Positions 8,825 to 19,503 of a stretch of 64,000 nucleotides of DNA are shown piece after piece; position 1 is the first letter of the stretch, and each line of letters starts with the position of its first letter. Origin of the DNA: Cryptomeria japonica (taxonomy: Eukaryota > Streptophyta > Pinopsida > Cupressales > Cupressaceae); NCBI RefSeq assembly GCF_030272615.1, contig NC_081413.1:164023080-164087079 (forward strand), written 5' to 3'. A program made the translations under genes and the position numbers. Below the pieces are notes generated by a model that was not told where the DNA came from, ran no database searches, and saw only the letters and a program-made list of their open reading frames with translations.

Positions 8825-11770
8825 TCTAGTCTTAGTAGGAAGTTGAGAAGATTGAGGAGGAGGAATGTTCTCATCCTTATCACTTGGGTGTTTAGGTTGT
8901 GGTCTCTTAGGCTGAACAATAGGAGAAGAGGAAGGTCTCTTCTCTCCATAAGAGGAAGGAGGAGGAACTGCTCCATATAAAGGAGGAATATTTGGTTTTG
9001 GAAGGAGACCAAGTCCATCATGACGAGGAGGGATAGGTCTACTTTTAGGAAGTTTATTAATCATAGGAATAGTCACATCCATAGGGATGGGTTGGGAATC
9101 TTCTTGAGGAAAGACATTAGTTTTATCTTTCAAAGGAAGAACTTCCTGCTCAAGAATGATAGGAATGTCAAGTTTGGGTGTTCTAGGTTCACTTAGAGAT
9201 AGGATCATATCTGTTTTCCACTTTTGATAAGATTTAAAAAGATGATCACTTCGTGGAGGAAGAGATTGGAATTGTTTAGGCCAAAAGTAATCAATAGGAA
9301 CGCTAGAAGTTCTTTCAGCTGGTTTAAAGAGGCTATGATTGATAGTAACAACTTCACCATTATGGGGAAATTTCAAACACTTGTGAATAGGAGAAGCAAT
9401 AGCTTTCATGGAAGATAACCAAGGATAGCCTAGCTTCACACGAAATTGTTCAGATGATGGAATAATAGCAAAGTCCACATCAAGGGATTTGTTATGGACC
9501 TCAATAGGTAATGTAATAGAACCAATTGCAGGAGAAGAAAATGCATCAAATAGTTTCACAATCACATTTGTTTCATCATAGATCACTTGATTCAATTGCA
9601 AAGTAAAAAGAAATTCTTCAGTAATGATATTAACCATACAAGAAGGATCAATAAGCACTCCACGACAAGGTGTATTCTTGACTTTTGCAACTATATATAA
9701 AGGACCATCAGGTGCCCTGATAGTTTCGCTAGAATCAAAGGTGATGGAAAGTTCTTTAGGGATTTTCTGCTGCTCTACAAAGTTAATCACATTCGGAGTC
9801 ATGGACACAAGATCATCAGGTGAGACAGAGGAATCAGTAGTATCAATCGCATTAGAGGTATGAGAAGGTAATGGATCAGTAAAAATCTGAAGATTTTGGT
9901 TAGGAGCTACAGATGTATTGCCTTTATCATTCACACCAGAAACAGAGATAGTATTATTATCAATCAAATCTTGAATTTTCCCCTTTAAAGCAAAACATTT
10001 TTCAGTATCATGCCCAGGTTGAAGATGAAATTGACAAAAAGATTTGTTATCAAAATAGGGTGAATTAATCTTTGCAGGATCAATTTTCCTTATAGGAGGA
10101 AGAGTAAGCACATTTTGTTCCAATAACTTATTCATAATACTATGCAATGATTCATTCAAAGGAGTAAACTTTCTTTCTTTCTTGAAAAATTTAGAAATAG
10201 GAGACACACCTGATGCTGCATTCACATTGTTGTTGATGATGTTTTCATTGAATTTAATGGACTCTCTGTTCAGTTTAAACTTCCCAAATGGTTGTTGACT
10301 ACTATCACCCTTATCACTCGGAGTCATAGGATGTGATTGTTCCATTTGACTCACAGTCAGTTGATAATTGTGAAGAGTTGCACACAACTGTTGGAAAGAA
10401 GTAAACTCAGAAAACAGGAGTTTTTCTCTAATGTCTTTTTGTAAATTAGAAATAAAGATTCTTTGAATATCATTGTCAGGCACTGGAAAAGAAATTTGAG
10501 CATACAAATGCTTATATCTACCAATGAAATCAGTCACTTTTTCTTTAACACCTTGTTTACAATGCATTAAATCAATCAAAGTAACTTTAGGACTTATATT
10601 GTTTTGAAATTGTTGAATGAAAGCATTTGCAAGTTGTTCGAAAGAAGTAATAGAATAGGAAGGCAACGAGCAATACCATTGTAGGGCTTTGTCTCTTAAT
10701 GTTCTAGTAAACAATTTTGCAAGCAACCTTTGGTCATAAGCAAAATCAGTACATATTGTTTGAAAAGTCTTAACATGTGTTAGAGGATCTCCTTTACCAT
10801 TATAAAGCTCCAAATGCAGAATTTCAACATGTTTAGGGGGAATAGCTCGAACAATGTCAAGAGAAAGTGGACTCGCAACATCAAATGTGGGCACACTAAA
10901 CTTAGATTGATTCATAGAGGCAATTTGTTGCTGTAAAGAAGAGACAGTTTGTGCAAGATTGTTAATGGTTGCTTCAGTCGAAGAGTTCATATTAGACGTG
11001 TTAGATTGTGATGGAGGTGTTATGTTATTGAAAGAAGGTAGAGAGTAAGGTGGTGGGACACTATGATAGTTAGTCATAGGAGATGATTGGACAGGAGGAA
11101 CACTACAAGGAGGAATGGAATGATCAAACGAGTTGCCCCCCCGTGTCATGTTCATTTGTGGTGATATAATAGGAACACTCATTGAAGGAATGAATGAAGA
11201 AGTTGGATTGAATGAAGGAAGAGGGTTAATTGAAGAAGAGGGATTGTCCCCATGACTGGTGATCATAGGAGGAATTTCTTGTATTGAAGTAGTCATTATG
11301 TTTGATGTAAAAGTAGGTATACTAGCAATAGGAGTCATCAAAGGAATAGAATGATTGTCTTGAGTAGGAGGTTGTGTATAACCTAAGGTTTCGGCACAAC
11401 TTTTCATAGGCATCACATTTGAATCCACAATGTGTGCAATACCACACAAAATATCAATTCCATTCTTATCACTTTGAAGCATACGTTTTAGACCCTCAAT
11501 TAAAGGAAGAGCTTGACTAACAGGGTATTCTTGAGACATCCATTGTCGAAAATCATCAAATTGGTTATCCAATTTTGAAAGTTGTTCTACAGAAACCTCA
11601 TGGAGAGCTTCTTCATCATTAAGAGGATTAGAGGAATTACCCATGTCCTCGTTAAAAAGACCATTCAAATTAGGTTCCATCTCCTCAGTAATTAAACCTT
11701 GGAAAGACTTAATTCTAAGGCTTCGTCTAACGGGAATAGTGTAGGTAGGGCTTATTGTTGTAAAACTCAT
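8822..11770 (-). CDS. Element N: long gag-protease-like polyprotein (982 aa, open)
   Basis: An uninterrupted 982-codon frame on the minus strand starts at MSFTTISPTYTIP. Residues about 80-300 are low-complexity P/S/N/M-rich. The gag core follows (residues about 310-480): YNGKGDPLTHVKTFQ, ALQWYCSLP, FEQLANAFIQQF, VTDFIGRYKHLY, typical of Ty3/gypsy capsid. A zinc-knuckle-like CQFHLQPGHDTEKCFALKG lies at about residue 590. At about residue 700, RGVLIDPSCMVNII aligns with the active-site loop of retropepsins; the aspartate is present, but the usual D-T/S-G is not, so activity is doubtful. A proline-rich tail ends the protein. It would form the particle that packages N RNA. Nothing polymerase-like follows. 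An open frame of this length among badly decayed neighbours indicates recent insertion. Confidence 0.85.
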   Translation of the reverse strand: MSFTTISPTYTIPVRRSLRIKSFQGLITEEMEPNLNGLFNEDMGNSSNPLNDEEALHEVSVEQLSKLDNQFDDFRQWMSQEYPVSQALPLIEGLKRMLQSDKNGIDILCGIAHIVDSNVMPMKSCAETLGYTQPPTQDNHSIPLMTPIASIPTFTSNIMTTSIQEIPPMITSHGDNPSSSINPLPSFNPTSSFIPSMSVPIISPQMNMTRGGNSFDHSIPPCSVPPVQSSPMTNYHSVPPPYSLPSFNNITPPSQSNTSNMNSSTEATINNLAQTVSSLQQQIASMNQSKFSVPTFDVASPLSLDIVRAIPPKHVEILHLELYNGKGDPLTHVKTFQTICTDFAYDQRLLAKLFTRTLRDKALQWYCSLPSYSITSFEQLANAFIQQFQNNISPKVTLIDLMHCKQGVKEKVTDFIGRYKHLYAQISFPVPDNDIQRIFISNLQKDIREKLLFSEFTSFQQLCATLHNYQLTVSQMEQSHPMTPSDKGDSSQQPFGKFKLNRESIKFNENIINNNVNAASGVSPISKFFKKERKFTPLNESLHSIMNKLLEQNVLTLPPIRKIDPAKINSPYFDNKSFCQFHLQPGHDTEKCFALKGKIQDLIDNNTISVSGVNDKGNTSVAPNQNLQIFTDPLPSHTSNAIDTTDSSVSPDDLVSMTPNVINFVEQQKIPKELSITFDSSETIRAPDGPLYIVAKVKNTPCRGVLIDPSCMVNIITEEFLFTLQLNQVIYDETNVIVKLFDAFSSPAIGSITLPIEVHNKSLDVDFAIIPSSEQFRVKLGYPWLSSMKAIASPIHKCLKFPHNGEVVTINHSLFKPAERTSSVPIDYFWPKQFQSLPPRSDHLFKSYQKWKTDMILSLSEPRTPKLDIPIILEQEVLPLKDKTNVFPQEDSQPIPMDVTIPMINKLPKSRPIPPRHDGLGLLPKPNIPPLYGAVPPPSSYGEKRPSSSPIVQPKRPQPKHPSDKDENIPPPQSSQLPTKTR

Positions 11771-12950
11771 GCACTAGAGAGAGAGAAGATTTTGAATTTT
11801 TAAAGGTAGCAAATTTCAGTAAAGCCAGCCAATCTTCCAGATTTAAGCTGTTAAATACAATCAGGAAAATCTCCCGAAATTTCAGAAAAAATGTTCGGGA
11901 CCGTGGCGCTCGGGGTGCACACGGTCCTCGCAACTTTTTTCGTAATTTGCAGGGATGAAAGTTATGATGATTTTGCAGCTAACGTGAAAAAATTGAGTGA
12001 TTTTATGATCTATAGATAGGCCAAATTAAAGTTGCAATCTCAAAATTGAACCCTACCAAGATTGTCGAAAAATGCAAAATTTGAATTTTGAAAAAGAGAG
12101 GGAAACTGAAATTTTGAATTTTATGATTTTAGAGGGAATGTCAAAAGCAATGCAAGTTTTGAAATTTAAAAATTGACTCAATTTCACGCAAAATTCAATT
12201 TTGAAAGCGGAAATCAAAGTTATTGTAATTAAGCACTTAATTTCAAAAGTCACAAATTGCAAGAATTTGAATAAAGCACTGAAATTTCGAATGAATGCAA
12301 ACACACTTTTCAGATTTAGGATAGTAAGAACACAATTTTGACACAAAATTTCAATTTCAATGATTTTTGAATGATTAGAAGCCTCAATCCAAGCAATCAC
12401 TAGACCAACTTTGACTGTAATTTTGAAGGTGTTAAAATTGATAAAATCAGCCAAAATTCTGGATTTTAGCAGGAAAATACAGTAAGATCTCGCTCCCGAA
12501 ATTTCGGAAAAAATGTCGGGGACGATGGCGCTCAGAGTGCACACGGTCCTCGCAACTTTTTTCCAAATTTTCAGGGATGAAAGATATTGTGATTTTATTG
12601 TGGAATCCAAAGTTACAGCTGATTTGGAGATGTTTTGATTAGTGAAATTATCAGTCAAAGGTTGAATCAAGAGGGTTTCAAAAATTAGGGTTTTGACACT
12701 TAACCACTTAATTTTCAAAATCAAAGCACAAATATGAATTGATAATTTGTAATAGAAGGGCAGATCTGAAACAAGCATAACAATTAAACATTTCACAAGT
12801 TTAATTACTTAAAAAGAAAATTTAGGGTTTTTACGCAATTAACCTCTAAAATTTTGCAAAAGATCAAACATGGAAATGTAATCAAGGAATCCAATTTTCA
12901 GATCTAACTATGAATAATTAGAAAGGATGTTCACGTTGGGTTCACCAAAA
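11771..12950 (-). other. 5' leader of element N with duplicated GC-rich motif
   Basis: About 1.2 kb lies between the 5' LTR and the gag start, AT-rich and with many stops. It contains two copies of a block reading (plus strand) CCCGAAATTTC..GGAAAAAATG followed by GG(A)CGATGGCGCTC and GTGCACACGGTCCTCGCAAC, at about 11874-11940 and 12492-12556. A related block lies inside both LTRs. These may be packaging or other RNA signals; that is inference. Confidence 0.6.
12933..12946 (-). other. Candidate primer-binding site of element N
   Basis: On the coding strand, TGGTGAACCCAACG begins four bases after the 5' LTR. It starts with TGG, as sites complementary to a tRNA CCA end do, but I cannot name the tRNA. 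It is clearly not the iMet site used by the copia elements here. Confidence 0.45.
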
Positions 12951-14156
12951 TGTAAAGCGGAAAAATCGAACCCTAGTTGCTCTCCCCTCTTCCAACTCCA
13001 AGGAGAGAGAAGGGAGAGTCACTAGGGTTGATGGTTTTCACTTAAGAGAGACTTTACATTCAAAAGAGGGGTTGAAACCCACAAGATCCAATCCCACGCA
13101 ATGAAAGATTGGATTCTATATGAGTTTCAAGGGTTGTGATAGCAAGGATACCCTCTTTTGTAAAGAATGTAGATGGAAAGATTGAACTAGGAATGCATAG
13201 AAAGTGAGAAAGATTCGCTTATAAACTGAGTTAGGGATATAGGATGAAGCTGCGGACCTGGAATTAGTAGTAAAATGTCGAGACGGCGCTGTCCTACAAA
13301 TTTGAGCAAAAGTTGACGGGACGATGGCGCCCAGCGTGCACACGGTCCTCCGAAAAATCCGCGAAACGAAGGGGGATCTGTTCATCTCTGCACAAGGATT
13401 CCAGATCTTCAATTTCAGCCGCGTACCTGCAACCTACACATAGAAAAGCGAAGATGATTGGGGGGTTAGGGATTAGGGGTTTGCCTTTAGGTCAAACCCC
13501 GATTTTGGAATTAACCAAGAAATGAGAAATGCTGTAAATGTAAATGTCTGTAATGTAAAACAAGTACTAATACCTTGTTGTAAGGATGTTTGTATCCTTA
13601 TATGCGAAGGTATAGATGTTGTTGTTTGTTGTATTGTTGTATGTTGTATGTAGCATGTAGTATGTGATCTCCTCTTCAATGGTTGAATCCTTGTCTTGAA
13701 TGCAACACTTAGCCTTGAATGGAGACTTAGAATGATCAATTGCTTGAAAGAATGCTTGAATGCTTGAATGCTTGAGTATAGTTTCCATGCTTTTTCCATC
13801 ATGTCGAATGAAAGAGGAAAATGTAGTTTATATACTTGCCAATTAGGGTTGATAGACTAATTTTCCCGACCTTAGGCCGACCAGGAAATGTTATTTTCCA
13901 ATTTGCAAACAAAAAGACCCGAAGTCCCATAGGAGACCGGGCCCAAAATAGGGCCAGGGACCAGGGCGCTGGGCGCTCTGGTCCCACCTCCCGGGACAGA
14001 AGGGTGCAAGGAGGATCAGGCCAGGGTGCTGGAAAAATGTAGTTTTTGGTGTCATGAGAAAGTTTCGGGGTCTCCATTCAGGTTTAGTGTTGCGTCGCCA
14101 TCGTGAAGACCCAAATGCGGTCGAAATTGCAAGTGTCGCAATTTTAGGACGCTACA
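12951..14156 (-). repeat. 5' LTR of element N
   Basis: Matches 6380-7616 end to end. It lacks the ~31-base duplication in the GC-rich part. It carries the GACGATGGCGCCC...GTGCACACGGTCCTCC block at about 13317-13352. Confidence 0.94.
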
Positions 14157-14161
14157 CCTCT
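14157..14161. repeat. Target-site duplication of element N, right copy (CCTCT)
   Basis: Matches 6375-6379; A coding sequence resumes immediately to the right. Confidence 0.92.
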
Positions 14162-14464
14162 ACCTTTGATCAAACATGCTTTGTCATCTCCAAATATGAC
14201 TTGACCACCATTGTATTCTTGCAGGGAAGAATTTTTTATTTTATCTTCAGTCATATGATGTGAGCATCCACTATCAATTACCCATTCATCCTTATCTTCA
14301 ACTATTGCTGCCAAGGCCTTTTCTTCATTCATGATAGCTAGTGTCGGTTCATCTTCCTTCAAAGCATAGCACACCCATTCCTTTCCATTGTTGGATCCCT
14401 TAGCAAAGTCTTCTATCGGTTCATCCCTAGAGTCATCACTTACTCCTTCCTCATCCGCTATGTA
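14162..14464 (-). pseudogene. Element A: protease region, truncated by insertion of N
   Basis: The minus-strand frame 14374-14162 contains KDEWVIDSGCSHHMTED, the copia aspartic protease active site (DSG) with the usual following SCSHHMT block, then FGDDKACLIKGRG, at which point N interrupts. The enzyme would cut the polyprotein into gag, integrase and RT/RNase H. The last three residues of the raw frame (after GRG) come from N. It follows the gag zinc knuckle in the same frame after a stop near 14464. Confidence 0.88.
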
Positions 14465-15418
14465 TCATTGTTTACTTTTCTTGAATCTATATCTTTTCTG
14501 GTTAGGCTTAAATGATTTCTTAACTCTTTCCTCAAATCTTGCATTCCTTTCAGGACATCTAGATGCAAAATGACCAATCTTATTACATGCAAAACATTTA
14601 AAAGGTTGTTTACCTTCATACTTACTTCCTACCAATCCTTTAGGTACTCTTCTAGCAAATAAGGCTTCAAGTTGCTCAAATTCTTCATCTTCTTTCCTCA
14701 TATCTTCCAATTCCTTTGCATATAAGGATTTCCAATCACTTTTGTTGGTAGATGATGATGCATGAAAAATAGATTTAGACTTTATAGCTCCAGAGGATCC
14801 AAATTCTTAAAGCTCAAAAGCAGATAATTTCCCAATCAAAATGTGTTTGCCATTGTTCTCAACTCATTAATTATAGTTGTCTTCATCTTGTAAGCCAGTG
14901 GAAGGGCTCTCAAGACTTTGGAAACTATTTCATTTTCACTCAGAAATCCTCCACAATGTTGAATTCCCATAATAATCACATTTACTCTTTCCATAAACAC
15001 AACAATTCTTTCATAATCTTTCATCTTCAAGTTTGCATATCTTACTCGGTAACCATCAAGTTTAGCAATTTTGACAGTAGCATCACCTTCATTCAGAGTC
15101 TATAATTTATCCCACATAACCTTTGCCGATGATTTATCAGTCAATCCCATGATTTGTTGATCAGTAAGTGCACAAAAGAGGGCTTCTCTAGCTCTGCAAT
15201 CATTTTCAATGTTCTTATCCAAGTCTGCAGGAGCAGGATTGCTAGATGCCGGATCATAAGGTGTGTATCCTTTTATCAATGATATCCCAAATATACTTTC
15301 CAAGACATCTAAGATGAGTCTCCATTCAAATTTTCCATATCCCATAATTTGTTCTATCAAGCTTAGGGATTTCTCTTCTGAAAATAGTTGTCGGTGGATT
15401 TGAAGTGTTAGCTGCCAT
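14465..15418 (-). pseudogene. Element A: gag, broken by frameshifts
   Basis: The first ATG on the minus strand is at 15418-15416 (MAANTSNPP), followed by IPKLDRTNYGIWKI. A frameshift near 15340 leads to YTPYDPASSNPAP, CRAREALFCALTDQQ and SSAKVMWDKL, then MKDYERIVVFMERVN and ENEIVSKVLRALP. A second frame change leads to the nucleocapsid knuckle CFACNKIGHFASRC (CX2CX4HX4C) near 14610-14565. This is the capsid/nucleocapsid of a copia element (UBN2/gag-polypeptide type). It would assemble the particle and bind genomic RNA. It is disrupted and not translatable as one protein. Confidence 0.85.
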
Positions 15419-15614
15419 AGGATCTACCTCAAGCGGTTAAGATTCTGCAAAAGATGGCCAAGGCTCTAATACCTAAGCTTGAAGCGTTAGCTGCCATAGG
15501 ATCTACCTCAAGCTTGAAGTGTTAGAAATCCCTAAGCTTGAAGTGTTAGCTGCCATAGGATCTACCTCAAGCGGTTAAGATTCTGCAAAAGATGGCCAAG
15601 GCTCTAATACCAAT
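15404..15614 (-). repeat. Duplicated leader and primer-site segment of element A
   Basis: The block GCTGCCATAGGATCTACCTC occurs three times (about 15411, 15490, 15549). The block GGTTAAGATTCTGCAAAAGA...GGCTCTAATACC occurs twice, ending at about 15473 and 15612. The unit includes the gag start region and the primer-binding site, so A has two tRNA-primer-like sites about 139 bp apart. Confidence 0.88.
15601..15612 (-). other. Primer-binding site of element A
   Basis: GCTCTAATACCA is TGGTATTAGAGC on the coding strand, matching the plant initiator-methionine tRNA 3' end complement (TGGTATCAGAGC) at 11 of 12 positions. It lies two bases inside the 5' LTR. A duplicate lies at about 15463-15473. 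Confidence 0.88.
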
Positions 15615-16851
15615 TGTTAGGATAACCGGTGAGCAAATGAGAGGGGGGCTGAATCAGTTGTTAACATATTATATCATTTAATCCACTTAATAACCTTTAA
15701 CCATATTAAGTACCAGTAAAGAAAAAATAGATACAGGTAAGAAATAAAACTTAACAATGAAACAAATGATCAACATAATGCAACCATACCACATAACACC
15801 ATGATTTGTATGTGGAAAACCCAGAAAGGGAAAACCACTATGGGAAGCCTACCCACAGTCAAATGATACTTCTATAGAAAGTATGTGATGCAATGAGGGG
15901 CTTGTACATGCAGGAAGGAACACTACCTAGAGCGTACTACTCATGACAAACGAGTCTCACTGACTACAGAGCAGCAACAACCATCTCAAGATAAATGGAC
16001 AATAATCCAGAATAATGAACTGCCAAAGATAGCATCTACCATGCCTGATTATAGTCCCAGTTAAGCTCAATACTGGAGGCCTTAGACCTCTTCCTTAGTC
16101 CCAATTTGATCACCTATGATTGACCAAATATCCTTCACATATGATATTTCATTTCAAGACCACGACCATGACCTACAATGAGATCTTACATCATTTTATA
16201 CCAACCCTAAGGCCTAAACCAATTAGGTTGATCACCTAAAAGATATTACAATAAGATCATTACATAAATCCATATTACAATGATATGCCATGTTGGCTTA
16301 AGACCAAAACAATAATAACCAATTCATATAACATCTCGAAATATCCTGGTAGCGTGTAGAGTACACATTAACATGATACCGATCCATAACCTAGAAAGGC
16401 ACCAGACCTATTCTAGGTCCACCATGCCAAAGAAATGTCTTCAAGTAGTTGAAGCATGATCAAATAGCATCTTCAGCATCCTAAAATCCATGAAGAAGCC
16501 GCACCAACACCACTTATGCATTCTATCAATATTCCTCAGTGAAAGCTCTACCGGTGAAACCTTAAACCAATGCCAATATGGGTTTACAAGAGTGTATGAT
16601 AGCATCCGATTACCAAGTCAATACCAACTGACCAAAACATGCTCCAGGAGCATATAACACATGAAATCAAACATACTCCATTGATCCAATCATGCTGGAA
16701 GTGTCCATCAGATAATCTCTTTTGCAAGTAACACAAGATCTTCTCCCGGTAACCAAAACTTGTATGTCGGTAACCAACCATAATAGCTAGTGTTGACATC
16801 AATGAAAAAACATCAATGCAACACATAGCCAATTCATCCATAATACCAACA
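15615..16851 (-). repeat. 5' LTR of element A
   Basis: Begins TGTTAGGATAACC and ends ATACCAACA on the plus strand; matches 1906-3113 with base changes and a ~30-base length difference (an extra segment near 16110-16140, CACCTATGATTGACCAAATATCC). Confidence 0.93.
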
Positions 16852-16856
16852 CCCAA
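16852..16856. repeat. Target-site duplication of element A, right copy (CCCAA)
   Basis: Pairs with 1901-1905. Confidence 0.9.
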
Positions 16857-17165
16857 CACTTCAAATTTTGATCTTTTTCCAAGCCCCAACCTATCAATTT
16901 AGCAAAGAAACCCTCTTTCTTTTAACCTTGTGTTACTATTGTCCAAGATTCATGAGGGTATACTATGGCCTTGGATTTTGGCACCCTAGGTACAATGGTG
17001 TTTTGATTTTTACTTTTTGTGTAGGTTTGGAAATTTTATAGACTCATCCTAGACCTATAGTGATCATAATCCATCATAGACTTGCCTTGTTTCTCTTCTT
17101 TGTGACTCCTATGCCTCATCATTTCTGGTTTTCTTCTCTAACAACAAGTAATTAACTCTTCTGAC
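16857..17165 (-). pseudogene. L1-type LINE ORF1 remnant, N-terminal side
   Basis: This is the continuation of the LINE on the far side of element A. On the minus strand WTIVTQG..KKEGFFAKLIGWGLEKDQNLKC reads up to the insertion point and picks up in the 1905-downward segment. No complete start is seen, and stops interrupt it. The assignment rests mainly on continuity with the better matched pieces at 1540-1820. Confidence 0.5.
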
Positions 17166-19503
17166 AAATGGAGGGACAAAATTTATGCTTGTCGTTCTTT
17201 CTTAATTTGATCAAAAAAAATTTCTCAATTTTTGCAAAATATTATAATCTTCTCTCTCTCATCCTACAAAATATTTTTTCTATTGGATTTGGATGTGCTT
17301 TGTATTTTGTCATTTTTGGGCTTGGCAAATTGGTGCAAGAGCACCGAGTGAACCAAGTGTAGCTCCCGATTCCAATAACCTATATGGGGTCAAATATGAA
17401 CATTCTGAGTTCTATATGGTTTTTTGTGTCAAATAATGTCTAATGAGATCAATAGCATTGTAATAAGGTCATTTGACCATTCGTGTAATCAAGTTGTCTA
17501 GTTGGTCCTAGGAAGGTCCTGATTTGGCCAATATTGCGCAAATGAGTCAAAATATGTCAAATTGATGTAATAATGTAAAATTTGGTTGCAATGGTCCTTT
17601 CATGTCTATTTGGACCTATTTGAATGTGTTTAAGGTCATGGTTTAGCAAAATGTTAAAAAGTTGTCATTTTTGATAAATATTGTCATGAGCAACTTTTCT
17701 TTGTAAAGGATAGTTTTAAGTCTCCAATGGTCAAATGGAGTTTAAAAGGTGGTTGAATTGGTTTAGTAGGTTTTAGGGGTACAAATATGTCCCTTTCCCT
17801 CAAATAAAGTGTGGAAGATTTTTAATTTGAATATAAAAGGCAATAACAACACTGAAGTTCTGAAAATTCCCTGTGAATTCTAACGCTACCAGTCTTAGTT
17901 TGGATTGTTTTCCATACCAAGAGGCATTGAATGACATTATATTCTTATTTTTTATGAATCTCCATTGACTTACCTTCCTTTTCCAATTGGTGGTATATAT
18001 TTTTATTCAAATTTTATCAATTTATTTTTTACTATTCTATAAATTGTTGTAGTTGACAGTTTAAGAGGGGTTTTCAAAGTCATTTTATGAATCTGGCCCA
18101 TTCTTCTTTATGTAAGCATTGTGGCTTCTGGAATGGATCTGATACATTGTAAGATAAGTGTTCTAACTTTGATAATGTAGGAGAGATCATAAATGCATAA
18201 AGAGGATACCTTAGGGGTGATGAGGCACAAGTTGACAAAGAGCATAACCAGTGCCATGTATTAGTCTAAGAGTTTTCATTGAATGAGGGCAACTTTTTAT
18301 GATGGATTATGTCTACATAGGTCATTTTTATGGTGTTGGATCCTTTGGTTGGCTCTAGAAGTGATCAAAAGTGAGATATTGGGAAATCCCTATGTTTAGG
18401 TTCCTAAAAGTGAGGGTTTTGTATTTGAATAGGTAAATGGGCATGGCACCACCTAAAACCTCAAAAATCCTTTGTTTTGAAACATTTCCTAAGACTTTTT
18501 TTAGGTGTGAAGGTATGGAGTTGTGATCTAAAGGGCGTTCCTTTAGAAAAGTGGGCTAATTTGGCATAATCCTAGTAGAACAAGGTATTGAAACTGGGTA
18601 TTGGTCCAAAACAACCATATCTGAAATTTAAGTATGTTGTGAAACTTGCAAATGGCTATCTACAAGTTTATTTTTTCAAGTGGTTTGGGAAATTTTTGAG
18701 TTAATGTGCAAATGCCCAGTTTGAAGGGCTAGTAGGAATAAACCAGTTAAGTGTTGTTTTGTGTGTTGGGGATTGAACCAGACAACTTGGGTATGTGGAA
18801 TCTTGTGTCAAGGTGTCATAGGTGTGTTGAACTCTTGAGTTATCTTTGCTTAAGCCGTTGAAGTTGAAAACCCCATTTAAGTGATTTGGTGAAGGTTTGT
18901 GAGTGCAAAGTGTGAAGGGTTGAGGAACCTAGTATTTATTTCAAGTCATTTGAGTGAGATGAAGAAGTTGACACAAGGATTCACAATGCAAATGCAATTG
19001 ATTATTATTAGCACTAATATTAGTGTTGCAGAGTAGAAAAATTTCAAAGGCTTCTTTCTATTTTTGTATTATTATTATTATATGTGGTTTGAAACAAGAT
19101 TTAAAATCTACATACATACACTGTTAGTATTGACCTACAAAACATGATGTTAGGAGAACAAAAAATACATGTAAAGAGAATCTGTATAAAGCCCTAGAAA
19201 TCTAAAATGTACAGAAAACCTAAGAATATGAATATTAAAAAGAATTAGAATGAATAGTCGATTTACAAGAGAACCAAATTATTGAAAATTTGAATCCAAA
19301 AAAATCTTTCCTAATTTTAACAAGGAGGCTTGATGTCTTTTCAAAAGTGTTGTACAAAAATCGTAGATAAAATGTGTGAAGGTGCAAAATTTACAAAGGT
19401 AGAGAAAATCTTATCCACCAATGCCAAAATATGAATTCCTATTATATTCATCTTATGCAAGTTATTTCTTACCAATGTGTGTGTGTGTGTATACAAAAAC
19501 ATA
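17166..19503. other. Unassigned AT-rich DNA
   Basis: About 2.3 kb without a convincing reading frame on either strand and without a second copy elsewhere in the window. It may include the 5' untranslated part of the LINE on the right flank. It contains short runs such as TATTATTATTATTATATG near 19065 and a small (TG)n at about 19479-19490 just before LTR E. Confidence 0.5.

Larger units (their letters stand above)
6380..14156 (-). mobile_element. Non-autonomous LTR retrotransposon N (gag-protease only), nested in A
   Basis: Flanking LTRs (6380-7616 and 12951-14156) start TGTAAAGCG and end GACGCTACA on the plus strand, with CCTCT on both sides. A coding-strand purine tract adjoins the left LTR, giving minus orientation. 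The interior holds one long open frame with a Ty3-type gag core, a CCHC-like knuckle and a retropepsin-like stretch. No reverse transcriptase, RNase H or integrase is found anywhere between the LTRs. It is therefore a gag-only or gag-protease element depending on an autonomous relative, probably Ty3/gypsy. It is the innermost and hence youngest piece of the LINE-A-N nest. Confidence 0.92.
1906..16851 (-). mobile_element. Ty1-copia LTR retrotransposon A (minus strand), split by nested element N
   Basis: Two long LTRs (1906-3113 and 15615-16851) begin TGTTAGGATAAC and end CCAACA on the plus strand, so they are TG...CA on the coding strand. CCCAA flanks both ends. An iMet-type primer site abuts the right LTR and a polypurine tract abuts the left, fixing the minus orientation. 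The coding order on the minus strand is gag, protease, [N inserted 6375-14161], integrase, reverse transcriptase, RNase H. This protease-integrase-RT-RNase H order is diagnostic of Ty1-copia. The coding region has several frameshifts and stops, so A is defective in itself as well as interrupted. It sits in a LINE. Confidence 0.95.

Noticed and set aside
17166-19503. A host gene in the unassigned stretch
   Set aside because: No frame above about 60 codons with plausible composition, no splice-bounded homologous exons recognisable by eye.
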